Shown here in pieces: positions 33,348 to 43,671 of a stretch of DNA of 64,000 bases. The stretch is from contig NC_062975.1 in assembly GCF_023078275.1 (NCBI RefSeq), positions 21,606,641 to 21,670,640 of the forward strand. Reading direction: 5' to 3'. The notes beneath the pieces are model-generated. The model worked only from the letters and a program-made list of their open reading frames with translations, was not told the DNA's origin and did no database searches. The DNA comes from Leguminivora glycinivorella (lineage: Eukaryota; Arthropoda; Insecta; Lepidoptera; Tortricidae). The position numbers and the translations under genes were made by a program. How positions within the stretch are numbered: position 1 is the stretch's first letter; every line of letters starts with the position of its first letter.

Positions 33348-33496
33348 AAAACGTGTATGAAATACCCCCAATTTAGGCGAGATATTTTTTTGTTAAAAAT
33401 GTTACTCTAAAATTGTGTACGATGGCAGCACATTCGCGTGCTACTACATGTAAAGTACAGTGTAATCACGAAGGGCGAATCACAGAAGTTTAATAG
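33348..33496. repeat. DIRS inverted terminal repeat, 5' side of coding strand
   Basis: 149 bp, ending CACAGAAGTTTAATAG; inverse of 27949-28094. It lacks the outer extension of the other end. Confidence 0.9.
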
Positions 33497-33545
33497 AAGT
33501 TTGACGTTTAAAATAACATCAGCAAAGGTAAGTAAATAAATAAAT

Positions 33546-33672
33546 GTTATAGGACATTCTTACACAGATTGACTGAGGCCCACGGTAAGCTCAAGAAGGC
33601 TTGTGTTGTGGGTACTCAGACAACGATATACATAATATATAAATACTTATATACATAGAAAACATCCATGAC
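33546..33672 (-). mobile_element. SINE family A, 5'-truncated
   Basis: TAGGACATTCTTACACAGAT to AAAACATCCATGAC; the tRNA head is missing. Confidence 0.85.
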
Positions 33673-34025
33673 AAAAAGAAAATGATGAAAGGTAGTGCTG
33701 TGAAAATCGCTGCAAACTTAGCTTGGTATGGTCGTAGCGCTACGTTGTAACGTAGCACTGCCTACGATCGTAGCGGATGTTATCAAGGTCGTAGCGAACA
33801 AGCGAACATGCTAATCGCTTACGCCCCCTAAAACGAAATAGTCTTGGCTATGCCCTGGGTGCATCATTGATGGTTGAGTAGCTAGCCACCTCGCTGCCAC
33901 TTTTCCACAATTACCTACCTAGTGTCATAACTGGTATAACGACTTCGATTGAATTTCGTTTGCCGTAAACTAAGCGTAAACTAAAGTTCGTCTTCGTTTT
34001 CAATTTCAATTTCAATTTTTATTTT
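33673..34025. other. short palindrome, otherwise unassigned
   Basis: GTCGTAGCGCTACGTTGTAACG and nearby GATCGTAGCGG form imperfect inverted pieces at 33728-33800. No gene is supported. Confidence 0.45.
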
Positions 34026-34245
34026 TAACCCCCGACGCAAAAACGACGGGGTGTTATAAGTTTGACGTGTCTGTCTGTGTGTGTGTGTCTGTCTGTCTGT
34101 CTGTCTGTGTGTGTGTCTGTCTGTAGCATCGTAGCTCCCGAACGGATGAACCGATTTAGTTTTTTTTGTCTGAAAGCCGAGCTGAGAAAATCGGTCTACT
34201 ATGTCGCGGTCGGGGGTGTTTTCAAAATTTTAATTTTGTGGTTAG
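34026..34245 (+). repeat. microsatellite-bearing repeat (CCCCCGACGCAAAAACGACG family)
   Basis: Contains mixed (TGTC)/(TG) tracts and an internal deletion between AAAGCCGAG and AAAATCGGTCTAC relative to other copies. Confidence 0.8.
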
Positions 34246-34367
34246 ATTAGGTTAAGCTTACAGTGTAATATAACCAACACACTGAAGGGTTTTGATCCGG
34301 TAGGGGCTTTATTGTGGGATTTGTGGGATTACGACAATTAAGGTCAATACGGATAAGTCGACCGGCC

Positions 34368-34379
34368 TGGCGCAGTCGG
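34368..34379 (+). promoter_or_regulatory. Pol III A box of SINE
   Basis: TGGCGCAGTCGG fits the TRGCNNAGYNGG consensus. Confidence 0.85.
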
Positions 34380-34410
34380 TAGTGACCCTGCCTGCTGCGC
34401 CGCGGTCCCG

Positions 34411-34421
34411 GGTTCGAATCC
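34411..34421 (+). promoter_or_regulatory. Pol III B box of SINE
   Basis: GGTTCGAATCC is a perfect B-box match, 32 bases after the A box. Confidence 0.88.
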
Positions 34422-34852
34422 CGGTAAGGGCATTCATTTGTGTGATGAGCACAGATATATGTTCCTGAGTCATGGATGTTCTTCTATGTATATAAGTATT
34501 TATATATTATATATATCGTTGTCTGAGTAAGGCTTACCGTGGGCCTCAAATCTGTGTAAGAATGTCCTTATAATATTTATTTATTTTTATTTTAAGTGTG
34601 TCGTAAGGAAAAGTGTGTCTGGCCTTCACGTTTGACCTTTTTACTCATTGTCAGTATTGTCACAGGTGTATTTGCGAGTTCATACTTTTGCTACTTGCTG
34701 CTGACGATTAGTGGTAAGCATATGAACTCTTAATAATAACAAACACAAATATAAGCTCTGATAATAATCAATAGGTTTAAACATGCCAAATGTGAAGGCC
34801 AGATATACATCTCCTTATGACACACTTACTAGTATTTTTTAGTTTTTTTTTA

Positions 34853-35075
34853 ACCCCCGATGCAAAAACGACGGGGTGTTATAAGTTTGACGTGTCTGTC
34901 TGTCTGTGTGTGTCTGTCTGTGGTATCGTAGCTCCTGAACGGATGAACCAATTTGGATTTAGTTTTTTTGTCTGAAAGCTGAGTTAGTCGGGAGTGTTCT
35001 TAGCTATGTTTCATGAAAATCGGTCTACTATGTCGCGGTCGGAGGTTTTTTCAAAATTTTAATTTTGTGGTTAGG
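34853..35075 (+). repeat. microsatellite-bearing repeat (CCCCCGACGCAAAAACGACG family)
   Basis: Complete copy with a short (TGTC)n tract; ends in AAAATTTTAATTTTGTGG. Confidence 0.8.
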
Positions 35076-35217
35076 TTATTTTATACCACGTCGGTGGCAA
35101 ACTGCCCGCTTTATACGGCCCGCTTGTCACCGTTAGTATTAATGTCTCTTTTTATCCATTTCGTCGTCTAGGTACCTACCTAACAAGGTTCTCTTAGTTT
35201 AGAGAGCTTGGATTATC

Positions 35218-35312
35218 CATACATACATACATACATACATACAATCACGCCTGTATTCCATGAAGGAGTAGGCAGAGCATATGAAACTACTCAAGTTTCA
35301 ATGCCACTCTAC
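35218..35312 (-). repeat. LINE 3'-end fragment with (CATA)n tail
   Basis: CATACATACATACATACATA then AATCACGCCTGTATTCCATG; same family as 24620-24880. Confidence 0.65.
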
Positions 35313-35317
35313 TAATA

Positions 35318-35560
35318 CTAATATTATAAACGGGAAAGTGTGTGTGTCTGTTTGTTGGTCCGTCTTTCACGGCAAAACGGAGCGACGAATAATTGACGTG
35401 GTTTTAAGTGGAGATAGTTGAAGGGATGGAGAGTGACATAGGCTACTTTTTGTCTCTGTCTAACGCGAGCGAAGCCGCGGGCAAAAGCTAGTATACCTAT
35501 CATAGGCTACATTTTGTCTCTGTCTAACGCGAGCGAAGACGCGGGCAAAAGCTAGTATAC
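35318..35560 (-). repeat. dispersed repeat (GCTTCGCTCGCG family) with its end duplicated
   Basis: A complete minus-strand copy to about 35490. CATAGGCTAC through AAAAGCTAGTATACCTAT is then repeated once more to 35560. Confidence 0.75.
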
Positions 35561-35837
35561 CTATATATTATATATGTAAGATTAGTCCGCAAAAATGTTT
35601 TATCGTTTTTTAATGCAGTGCTCCCTCTGTATCCCCTGCATATTGCAACCCGTGATCACACGCGGGATATATGAGCTGTCGGCGTGACGTATTGCGCCGG
35701 CAGCAAGAGGCGGGACACGCCACACTAATAAATAATGCCCCATCTATGCAGACTGGTAACCTGAATCATCATCACCCACAAAGACTTGGCTTAAAGGACT
35801 CGCATCCAGGCCATAAATTAAAAAAAAAAAAAACATC

Positions 35838-36105
35838 ATCACCCTCCTTGCGTTATCCCGGCATTCGCCACGGCTCGTGAGACCCTGGGGTCCGCTTTCC
35901 AACCCAACGGGTAACTAGGCCTTATTGGAATTAGTCCGTTTTCCTCACAATGTTCCTTCACCGAAAAGCGACTGGCAAATATCAAATGACATTTCGCATA
36001 TGAGTTCCGAAAAACTCATTGGTACGAGCCGGGATTCGATTTCGAACCTGCGACCTCCGGATTGAAAGTCACGCTCTTACCGCTAGGCCACCAGCGCGGG
36101 TAAAC
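35838..36105 (-). mobile_element. SINE family B
   Basis: Minus-strand copy with the tRNA-like head at 36035-36101 (B-box area disturbed by a short insertion, ATTCGATTTCGAACC). The body matches 41929-42251. A small fragment of the same family is at 36211-36270. Confidence 0.85.
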
Positions 36106-36270
36106 TATACTTAAAATATGATAGTGTCCAGCAAAAAACAAAAATAAGTGACGCACGTAGCTCGCAGCAGGACGTTTGTAAGTTTTCTGTCGTAAGAGAG
36201 ATTCTGCTAATTATCCCGGCATTTTGCCATGACTTATGAGCCTGAGGTCCACCTTGGCAACTGACGCTTT

Positions 36271-37080
36271 ATTATACTTAGATCCTTTAAACTTTTCTAA
36301 ATGATGGGGGTTTCGAGGGCGAAAAATGAATCACCATGCGTATTTGCGTGTTTTCTGTTCTCGGCGTAAATCAAAAAAATTGTTTATAGAATAACAAAAT
36401 TATGCTTGAATTACTTGACTTGACAAGCACTACAAACAGGTAATACGCAGCCATGTAAAAACGATCCAACAAAGCGCTTCGCCGATTTTAGATTTGTACA
36501 AGGGAAACAGTAGGCACAGAAATATTTATATTGAATTTTATTATAGATAAGTGCACTTTGATAAAATATACAAAATGTAATCTAAGTCACGTCCTTTAGT
36601 CCAGTATTTCACTTATTTAGTCCATCATTATAAGTATGTAGATTGCAGATAAGCATCATCATAATTATCAGCCCTTTTATCGCCCACTGCTGAGCATAGG
36701 CCTCTCTTCTTAGTACCTACGCCTCTTGACCCGGTCCTGAGCTAGTCTCATCCAGATCCAGTTGTAACCCGCAATACTTACACCCTAGTGAATGTTACCT
36801 TCCCATGAATCCCATGACACAAAGGGCCGTAACCGCTCAGTGTACCACTTATCAAACAATTTTGTAACCATTATAAAAATTAAAGGTAACAGTGGAAAGG
36901 CCTTCTTCCGACTTAGTCGATGGAACAATTGTTGATGTTGTGTGGCGATCGTAACGGTGTCTGGCTCTGTCGCGCACTACAGAAGAGCCGTAGGAAGAGT
37001 TAGCAATGAAACGCATACCAAACGCAATCGATTGTGCCTGTGTGATGTTGACTATTTACCGCTAATTTTGCCACCAATCC
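36271..37080. other. unassigned, with a MITE fragment near 36908-37050
   Basis: The GTCTGGCTCTGTCGCGC interior and GCAATCGATTGTGCC end of the GTAGCCGAATGGC family are recognisable. Nothing else is supported. Confidence 0.5.
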
Positions 37081-37253
37081 ATACTTAATATTATAAATGG
37101 GAAAGTGTGTGTGTCTGTTTGTTTGTCCGTCTTTCACGTCAAAACGGAGCGACGAACTGATGTGATTTTTTAAGTGGAGATAGTTGAAGGGGTGGAGAGT
37201 GATATAAAGGCTACGTTTTTCTAACGCGAGCGAAGCCGCGGGAAAAAGCTATA
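37081..37253 (-). repeat. dispersed repeat (GCTTCGCTCGCG family)
   Basis: TACTTAATATTATAAATGGG to CGCGAGCGAAGCCGCGGG. Confidence 0.75.
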
Positions 37254-37784
37254 GTACAGTATAAAAATTAATAAGAATTAAAGTTACCTACTGTCTAAAG
37301 TAATACCTAACACATCGAAAACTCATTCAAGCGAAAAATCGCACACGATTTGTCTATCGTTATTGTTTTTTCAGCGCACCTTCGCTTTGTTGTTTGACTC
37401 GCGAAAATACTTTGAATACACTTCGGATTGTTGGTGTTCGGCAATGCGTAACTTCCCGGCGTCTGTGCCAGCAATGCTTATAATGCGTATTGGGAATTTG
37501 TTTCTTGGCGCCTTGCTTTTGGGTCAAAAAGTTATTTTAGTAGAAACGAGCGGTTTCATGCCGTAGATGCATATTTTGCAAACGATGACGTTTTGTAACG
37601 TTGATAATTTGGCAAAATATATTCCGGCATGCACATAACGAAGAGAAGAATCGAGTGACCGGGGTGATCGTAGGCGCCATCCGTTTACTCACCCGCCCGA
37701 GTCCGGGCTAACCGCGGCCGTCTAGCAAGAAAATGTGGCCGGGCTGTCCGTCACACCTTCGACACGTTGCCGGCGCGGGCCAAA
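37254..37784. other. no recognisable feature
   Basis: A GC-rich stretch (about 37650-37785) stands out from the AT-rich background, but no coding signal or repeat match was found. A 67-codon open frame at 37363-37566 has no recognised domain. Confidence 0.45.
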
Positions 37785-37970
37785 TCGAGTCTGTCTGTCT
37801 GTCTGTGTGTCTGTCTGTGGCATCGTAGCTCCCTAACGGATGAACCAATTTAGATTTAGCTTTTTTTTTTTCTTTGAAAGCTGAGTTAGTCGGGGGTGTT
37901 CTTTAGCCATGTTTCATGAAAACCGGTCCACTATGTCGGAGTTTTTTTCATAATTTTAATTTTTACTTTA
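37785..37970 (+). repeat. microsatellite-bearing repeat, 5'-truncated
   Basis: Starts in the (TGTC)n tract, then GGCATCGTAGCTCCCTAACG and GAGTTAGTCGGGGGTG. Confidence 0.75.
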
Positions 37971-38280
37971 AACGTGTTATAAGTAGTTATCTACGCAATT
38001 TCAACTTTTTAAAGCCTGTCGATGATTGATAGGTATCCTATTTTAGGCAAAGAAAGTGTGTTTTACACAGCCTCTTACAAAATACGGCACTATCTCGCAA
38101 ATCAAGAAGTCGAAGTCCAAAGTGCACAACTTTACGAAGTTGAAGTGTTAACCGTCCCACCGGGGGTTGTGGTCTGTTGGACACCCTGTACCTCAAACAT
38201 TCTTCGAGCGTGTCTGAAGCTTCATTACCTTGCAAGTAGGAAGATAATTTCCCTTACCATTCTTTTTGACGTTTAACACA

Positions 38281-38460
38281 TTTACTGCCAGACAAAAAAT
38301 GGCGCACTATGTCAGAAACCGGTAGTAATTTATTACCGCCCGCTTGTATAGCGAGAACCCGCCCAGCGGGTTCTCCGGCATCTGAGCAAAGTTCACGAGT
38401 GCCCACCAGGTGGGTTCTTGGTTGTAATAGCGCGAACGTCACGGTTTTTTTTTTCATTCT
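38281..38460. repeat. dispersed repeat with perfect hairpin (GAGAACCCGC / GCGGGTTCTC)
   Basis: Related to 45445-45595. Begins near TTAACACATTTACTGCCAG; a similar start is at 40068 (TTAACACATTCACTGCCAG). The hairpin is at 38350-38372. A TTAA-flanked MITE is plausible. Confidence 0.6.
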
Positions 38461-39229
38461 CATAAGTATATAATAACCATTTCCTGACGCTGTTCACTTT
38501 CTCCAAGCAATGAATGTCATTTCCAGTTATGTGTACGATTTCGAGTAAAGTATTAAAAAGTCATGGCAGCCTTATGGTCTACGTGGGTACCTATGGACTA
38601 TAGAAATGTGGACCTTGTGGACCTATCAACGTGGTATCGGTAAAAACCCCTGTTGGTAAGGAGTGGTAAGGATAATACGATGCATAGATTTTAAAATTGT
38701 CTAAATAATAACACTTGGAAGAGATCTCTTATAAGGATAAGCTCGCCTTTGTATCTCTATTCCTACAAATTGTATTTAATTAACTTTTGTACTCAATAAA
38801 GTGCTACTACTGCTACACTTGGACCAAACAGTGAACCGATTTCATATACCTGTTTATAAGCATTCCGCTTTTTTATAGGCATTTTGCGAAATCGAGCGCT
38901 CAAAAAATGGCCCCTTGGAGTTAAAATATGAGGTTACAGAAAACAAGAGGCTGAGGATTCCTATTAAACATACCTACGACCTCATTATTAACTCTTAATT
39001 AATGTAAAATTTCTGTTTGATCCATGCAACATTATCTCGATATCTATTATACCAGTATAAGCGGATATCATTACATCATTAGGTGTAATTAATACAGGTT
39101 CGTTATCCGTTTCCTTGCCTAAATAAATACCTACCTTCGGCTTATTAATCCATGTAAGTCTTGTTACTACCTAGTACCTATCTAGGTACTAGGTAGTAAT
39201 AAGGATTCGTTTTGTAGATTTTCCCGCGG
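38461..39229. other. no recognisable feature
   Basis: AT-rich; a LINE-like 3' end (AACTTTTGTACTCAATAAAG) near 38783 has no coding part. Confidence 0.45.
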
Positions 39230-39425
39230 CTTCGACCGCGTAGTAATCTATTTTGCCATACAAACTTTGGACCCCCATTTCACCCCCCGGTTATGACTTT
39301 TGAGAAATCCTTTCTTAGTGCTCTTCTACACCTTTTAAGGAACCTACGTGCCAAATTTGGAATCTCTAACACCTGCGGTTTCGGCTGTGCGTTGATATGT
39401 CAGTCAGTCAGTTTCTTCATTTAGA
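39230..39425 (+). repeat. dispersed repeat (CCCGCGGCTTCGACCGCGTAG start)
   Basis: Starts TTCCCGCGGCTTCGACCGCG and ends with GTCAGTCAGTCAGTTTCTTC, a common lepidopteran repeat end. Class unknown. Confidence 0.55.
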
Positions 39426-39674
39426 TATAACTAGATTTTGCCCGCGACTTCGCTCGCGTTAAATTCGAAAATTGCAGAATGCTCCATACAAACGCCACCT
39501 CCCATTTTAGGGAAGTGGGGGGTTAGAAAGAGACAAAAAGTAGCCTATGTCACTCTTCATCTCATCAACTATCTCCACTTAAAAAATCACGTCAATTCGT
39601 CGCTCCGTTTTGCCGTGAAAGACGGACAAACAAACAGACAGACACACTTTCCCATTTATAATATTAGTATGGAC
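39426..39674 (+). repeat. dispersed repeat (GCTTCGCTCGCG family), longer form
   Basis: Includes an extra AAATTCGAAAATTGCAGAAT segment absent in the other copies, then the shared AGAGACAAAAAGTAGCCTA part. Confidence 0.75.
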
Positions 39675-40147
39675 ATTCAGATTTATATTTCGGTACAGAA
39701 TATATACTATAGTACCGGTAAATAGGTAGGTATGTAAAGATTTACATCAATCGTCCTCATGTAAAATTTTTTGTACGAGTAGGAGTTAGGTACCTTATGG
39801 CGCTGTTTCGTACCCTGGAAGTAGCCAAAATCATATTTCCCGAAATATTTTTGCGTGTTTTTATTTTGACATGCTTATTAATTTTAATATCATAATATAA
39901 CGCCAATTCACATTTTGAAGAAAATAAATTTGTAGACATCATCAGTGTAGGTATAGTACCTAGATAATAGATGGCGCTAAAAAAATGGTGTACGATTCTT
40001 AGTATGGAGACTGTAAATCCTATATTAAATAATCCTTGTAGTATTATTTGATCTGTGCTTGTACTTAACACATTCACTGCCAGTAGGTATGATTTTGTAC
40101 GAAAATGAACACAACGTATGTGTCACTGGCAGTACCTATCCTTAATA

Positions 40148-40384
40148 GTACATTACGATACAAGTGCGTAAAAAAGGAAGTTCGAAACGAGTGGCGATAA
40201 ATTAAAACACGACCGAAGGGAGTTTTAAATAGACACGAGTAGTAAAAAAAACACCATCTGTACTGAAAAATATTTTTCAGTAGAGATGGACTCGTGTCGA
40301 TTTAAAACACTCCCTTCGGTCGTGTTTTAATTTATCGCCACTCGTTTCGAACTTCCTTTTTTACGCACTTGTATCGTAATGTAC
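40148..40384. mobile_element. 237-bp palindromic MITE, TA duplication
   Basis: TA at 40146-40147 and 40385-40386. Ends GTACATTACGATACAAGTGC and its inverse; arms of over 80 bp pair (GTGGCGATAAATTAAAACAC). Fragments are at 21330-21720 and about 43660. Confidence 0.88.
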
Positions 40385-40819
40385 TATTTAACACGAACAG
40401 ACTCTGTAAAATAAGTAGGTACGATGTAAAAAAATCATTCAACCATTATATTCTTCTATGTATGTACTTACGTACACAGGAAGATACGAGTTTGTAACCT
40501 GGATTCGAGATAAGTTATTTTCATACAAACATCGAAAAACAAGTCGATTGATAAATGAACGCCCCTGCAGCCGACACAAAGCCGATAGCTCCCTAAACCA
40601 AGTCGCCGAAAAATCCCGATCCCCGATAAAAACTTCCCGGACTCGACAAAATAGTTTATCACCTCACTCCATCTAATTGAAGCTAACTAATTTTCCAGTT
40701 TGGTGAACGGTGAACGAATGATTGACCGGTTCAATCAGATCGGAGAGTACCGGGTCTGTGTTGCTATTGCCCATTGAGTACAGCCACTAGCTTCGAAATC
40801 TATTCTTAGTTGGGTTTCC

Positions 40820-41038
40820 ATGGGTCAGTATAGTAGATGCAATTTTGAAGTAGAAAGAGGTCGCATGGGAAGACACTTTATGACGCCTAATAGGGTGATT
40901 GCTATAATGCTATGTTATGGGCCCACACAACTGTTCCCTCCTTTATTTAGGCAGAAAGAAACAAGGCAACAGAAGTCCGTTTCTGTTAAAGAGTGGGCTA
41001 AGGGTAAAAGCTCCAAAATTGATGATTGCAATAACTAG
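40820..41038 (+). other. 72-codon open frame kept in both duplicate copies (unknown)
   Basis: Begins MGQYSRCNFEVERG and ends KGKSSKIDDCNN. The copy at 43973-44191 differs by one residue (Leu to Ile). No domain is recognised, and identity may reflect recent duplication rather than selection. Could be noncoding or an exon remnant. Confidence 0.25.
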
Positions 41039-41147
41039 TTATGAATTAAGCTATTAGCTGGCTCTAACGCAACAATATGGTAGAGCGATAGAGAGATAAC
41101 GATAACGATATGAGCGTAAGCGATTGTGACGTTGGCTAGGTTGTTAA

Positions 41148-41656
41148 CACAGACCAACCCCTATAGACATCTATTACAAGACGACTCGCGGTGGCCAGCC
41201 TTCCTAGTATTTGCACTGATATAAGCGCGGGCGCTCGCCGTGCCCGATCAGTATCGACCAAGTAACAGACCCGAAAGCAGCGCGTGTTTTTCGCACAAAA
41301 AAATTGGAAAAGGGTATTTTGATGCCTTAAAGATGTCCACCTGTAGTGTGAAATGGTGTGGAAAGGTAACAAGAAGCTCAAATTTAAAAACAGACGGCAT
41401 TACATTCCACAAATAAGTCATATTTATAATTTATTCAGAGCCGGCATAGGTCAACTTACATTGGCCACTTACGCGTCAGTAGAGGGACAGTCATACTTCT
41501 GTCCCTTTTCATCTGGCGCGACTGCCCGCCGTCCTTGAAACGGCCAATCACAGCGCGCTTAACACATTCCCCGCCCGCTCCTCGCACCCCAAACAATGGT
41601 GACTCGTATCGCGAACCAAATATACAAGACTGCCACTCTATAGGAGGTTCTCTGTG
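41148..41656. mobile_element. 509-bp P-type element derivative, 8-bp duplication
   Basis: GTTGTTAA at 41140-41147 is repeated at 41657-41664. The duplicate locus (about 44280-44300) has a single copy and is the empty site. Ends CACAGACCAACCCCTATAG and the inverse of CACAGAGAACCTCCTATAG. It contains the start of a THAP-like frame (41333-41416). Eight-base duplications, CA ends and a THAP domain together point to the P superfamily. hAT would also give 8 bp, but hAT transposases use BED fingers. Confidence 0.8.
41333..41416 (+). pseudogene. THAP zinc-finger N-terminus (27 codons)
   Basis: Starts MSTCSVKWCGKV and reaches DGITFHK before a TAA stop. The spacing Cys-x4-Cys with a downstream TFHK fits the first half of a C2CH THAP domain (first Cys pair at residues 4 and 9). 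The THAP domain is the site-specific DNA-binding module of P-element transposases and their host derivatives. The second Cys/His and AVPTIF parts are missing, so only a first-exon remnant survives. Confidence 0.65.
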
Positions 41657-41763
41657 GTTGTTAAAAATATGATCATTTAGCTGTTCAATAGAAATTTGAT
41701 TTAATTTTAATCGATAAAATTTCAGATTTGATAAACTTGATCCGTCGGCAGCTGACAGCCTAA

Positions 41764-41881
41764 GTCCGTTTTCACATTATCCGATCCGATATCGGATGTC
41801 GGAAGGATCCAAGATGGCGCCTGTAATGTATGGAATATCGGTCCGACATCCGATATCGGATCGGATAATGTGAAAACGCAC
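41764..41881. mobile_element. palindromic MITE (ATCCGATCCGATATCGGAT family), TAA duplication
   Basis: TAA at 41761-41763 and 41882-41884; the shared duplicate is at 44398-44515, so this insertion predates the segmental duplication. Confidence 0.85.
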
Positions 41882-41928
41882 TAACACTCCAAGGGCACAA
41901 AATTGAAAGCAAAGACACAGGATAAATG

Positions 41929-42251
41929 ACCATTATCATCCTCCTCGCGTTATCCCGGCATTTTGCCATGAGCCTGGGGTCCGCTATGACAACTAATCCC
42001 AAGATTTGGCGTAGGCACTAGTTTTTACAAAAGCGACTGCCATCTGACCTTCCAACCCGAAGGGTAAACTAGACCTTATTGGAATTAGTCCGGTTTCCTC
42101 ATGATGTTTTTCTTCACCGAAAAGCGACTGGCAAATATCAAATGACATTTCGCACATAAATTCCGAAAAACTCATTGGTGCGAGCCGGGGTTCGAACCCG
42201 CGACCTCCGGTACGAAAGTCGTATTTACTTACCGCTAGGCTACCAGCGCTT
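41929..42251 (-). mobile_element. SINE family B, full length, 12-bp duplication
   Basis: ACAGGATAAATG at 41917-41928 is repeated at 42252-42263. The empty site is at 44551-44562 in the other duplicate. The B box on the minus strand is at 42198-42188, and the A-box-like TAGCCTAGCGG lies near 42240. Confidence 0.92.
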
Positions 42252-42564
42252 ACAGGATAAATGTCCACCAACCATTGAATATTCTGTTTAGCTCGGTAAG
42301 CTTTGTGAATCCATGACCACAACTTGGCAAGTGAAGTAAAAAATTGATTACAGAAATCAATTCATTTGCGGCACCGTTTTTGTTGACACCTCGTACCCCG
42401 CTTTTTGTTGAGCGATCCATCTTGCCCAATGAGACCCGACACTGATTTTAATTAACCTTGGTGCTTTTTCTTGGACCTAAGTAGGTACATAGCTGATACT
42501 ATAGATAGACGAATAAGGCAAGAAGACCGACAACGTCGAGCCTGACTACCTTGCCCGAATCTCA

Positions 42565-42790
42565 CCTCGGACACTAGCGATTAAATATATGAAAGAGGCG
42601 CGTTCCTAGCACACAGTCTAAGCTCGTGTAGGTGAACGCGTACTATGCTTGTATGAGTGACATATGACAGGTCGACTGTTCGCGTTTTTGACAGACGGTA
42701 ACTGTGAGGTAACCGAGAGGGGGTGGGCGGCACTTTCAGCGGGGAGCAGGAGTGGCCATACTGTATGATAATACTCTTTATTATACTGTG
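42565..42790 (-). repeat. dispersed repeat family X, copy 4
   Basis: CTCACCTCGGACACTAGCG to CTTTATTATACTGTG. It is followed by a 34-bp end fragment of the CAAAGAGGATCG hAT-type MITE (42795-42828). Confidence 0.8.
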
Positions 42791-43219
42791 CTTTGACAGT
42801 AACTCTCTTTAATACTCGATCCTCTTTGCCTTTAGAGATTAAGGCTCACTGCAATATGTACGAACATTCTTCTTCCTCGACAGTCCATGCGTCACAAGCA
42901 GACTTATCAGGCCCACTTGGAACATCGTCTTCGGGCCAGCCCGCACCTCCAACAAACCGGCTATGGATGCCTCTCCGTTTCACCGTGAGAGCCTGATGAG
43001 AAACGCGTGAGAAACTATGGTAGTAGGCCCCTCTACAAAGTCAGTAGACTACTACCATAGTTTGTGTCATCCCCGTTACTACGGGGCAGGTTGCAAAACT
43101 TGCCTAAAACAAGCTAACTAATACACCTACACTTATCAGTCTTCTTGTTTGTAAGTAATTGATACCTAACTGTCGACGCTCAGGAATCATTAAAATAGAA
43201 AAGTAATTATCTGCGTATT

Positions 43220-43235
43220 GTACTTACGCAATTGA

Positions 43236-43276
<41 letters not shown>

Positions 43277-43671
43277 TATAAGGGGCTTTATAGACGTGCC
43301 GACTGCAACTGGTACGGGCCCTAGACAATATTTGATTTTGGGTGCGTTTTCATACAAAAAAAAAATTTTTCGTTTTTTTTTTAATTTTTTTTTAACTTTT
43401 TGTTTTTTATAAGCGAATACGGGGTATCAAAGGGGAACGAAAATTCGATTATTTTTGCGCTACGACACACCGTTTAGGAGATACAGCCATCCAAAGTTAC
43501 TATTTTCAGTAGACTTTATTTATTTCATACCATGTTTGAGAAAAGCACTATACATACCTCGGCGGGAAATGGGGTTGCCCGCCTCAGACCTATCCGGGCT
43601 CGCTTCACTCGGCCGTCTATATGTCTTCGGCCGGCAACCCCCTTTGTCCCGGCCTCTGTAGTAATGTACTA
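43220..43671. repeat. spacer between duplicates with (CGT)n tract
   Basis: About 13 CGT/GTC triplets at 43237-43276; the remainder is AT-rich with no gene. Confidence 0.85.

Larger units (their letters stand above)
27907..33496 (-). mobile_element. DIRS-type tyrosine-recombinase retrotransposon, structurally full length
   Basis: About 5.6 kb, coding on the minus strand. From high to low coordinates: ITR (33348-33496), ORF1/gag-like, RT-RNase H, tyrosine recombinase, internal complementary region (28183-28307), ITR with a 42-base outer extension (27907-28094). The internal region is the reverse complement of the right end joined to the left end, sharing ATAG. This is the hallmark of DIRS elements, which replicate through a circle and integrate by a tyrosine recombinase without ordinary target duplications. 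Coding regions carry frameshifts and stops, so this copy looks non-autonomous now. Confidence 0.92.
34360..34594 (+). mobile_element. SINE family A, full-length reference copy
   Basis: A tRNA-like head (34360-34430) is followed by the ATTTGTGTGATGAGCAC body, a TATATATT region, the GTGTAAGAATGTCC motif and a TTTATTTATTTTT tail. This is the clearest complete copy in the window and defines the family. Confidence 0.9.
40519..43219 (+). repeat. segmental duplication, copy 1
   Basis: Matches 43672-45981. Shared order: a 72-codon open frame (40820-41038), MITE fragment, ATCCGATCCGATATCGG MITE, unique sequence, family X, then a CGGGCCAGCCCGCACCTCC region. Copy 1 has two extra insertions (41148-41656, 41929-42251). 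Confidence 0.9.

Noticed and set aside
34360..34431. Functional tRNA gene
   Set aside because: A and B boxes are present but the cloverleaf is not maintained, and the same head starts several dispersed SINE copies.
38350..38372. Perfect hairpin as a transcription terminator
   Set aside because: It recurs in the dispersed repeat at 45445-45595 and has no neighbouring gene; bacterial-type terminators do not apply here.
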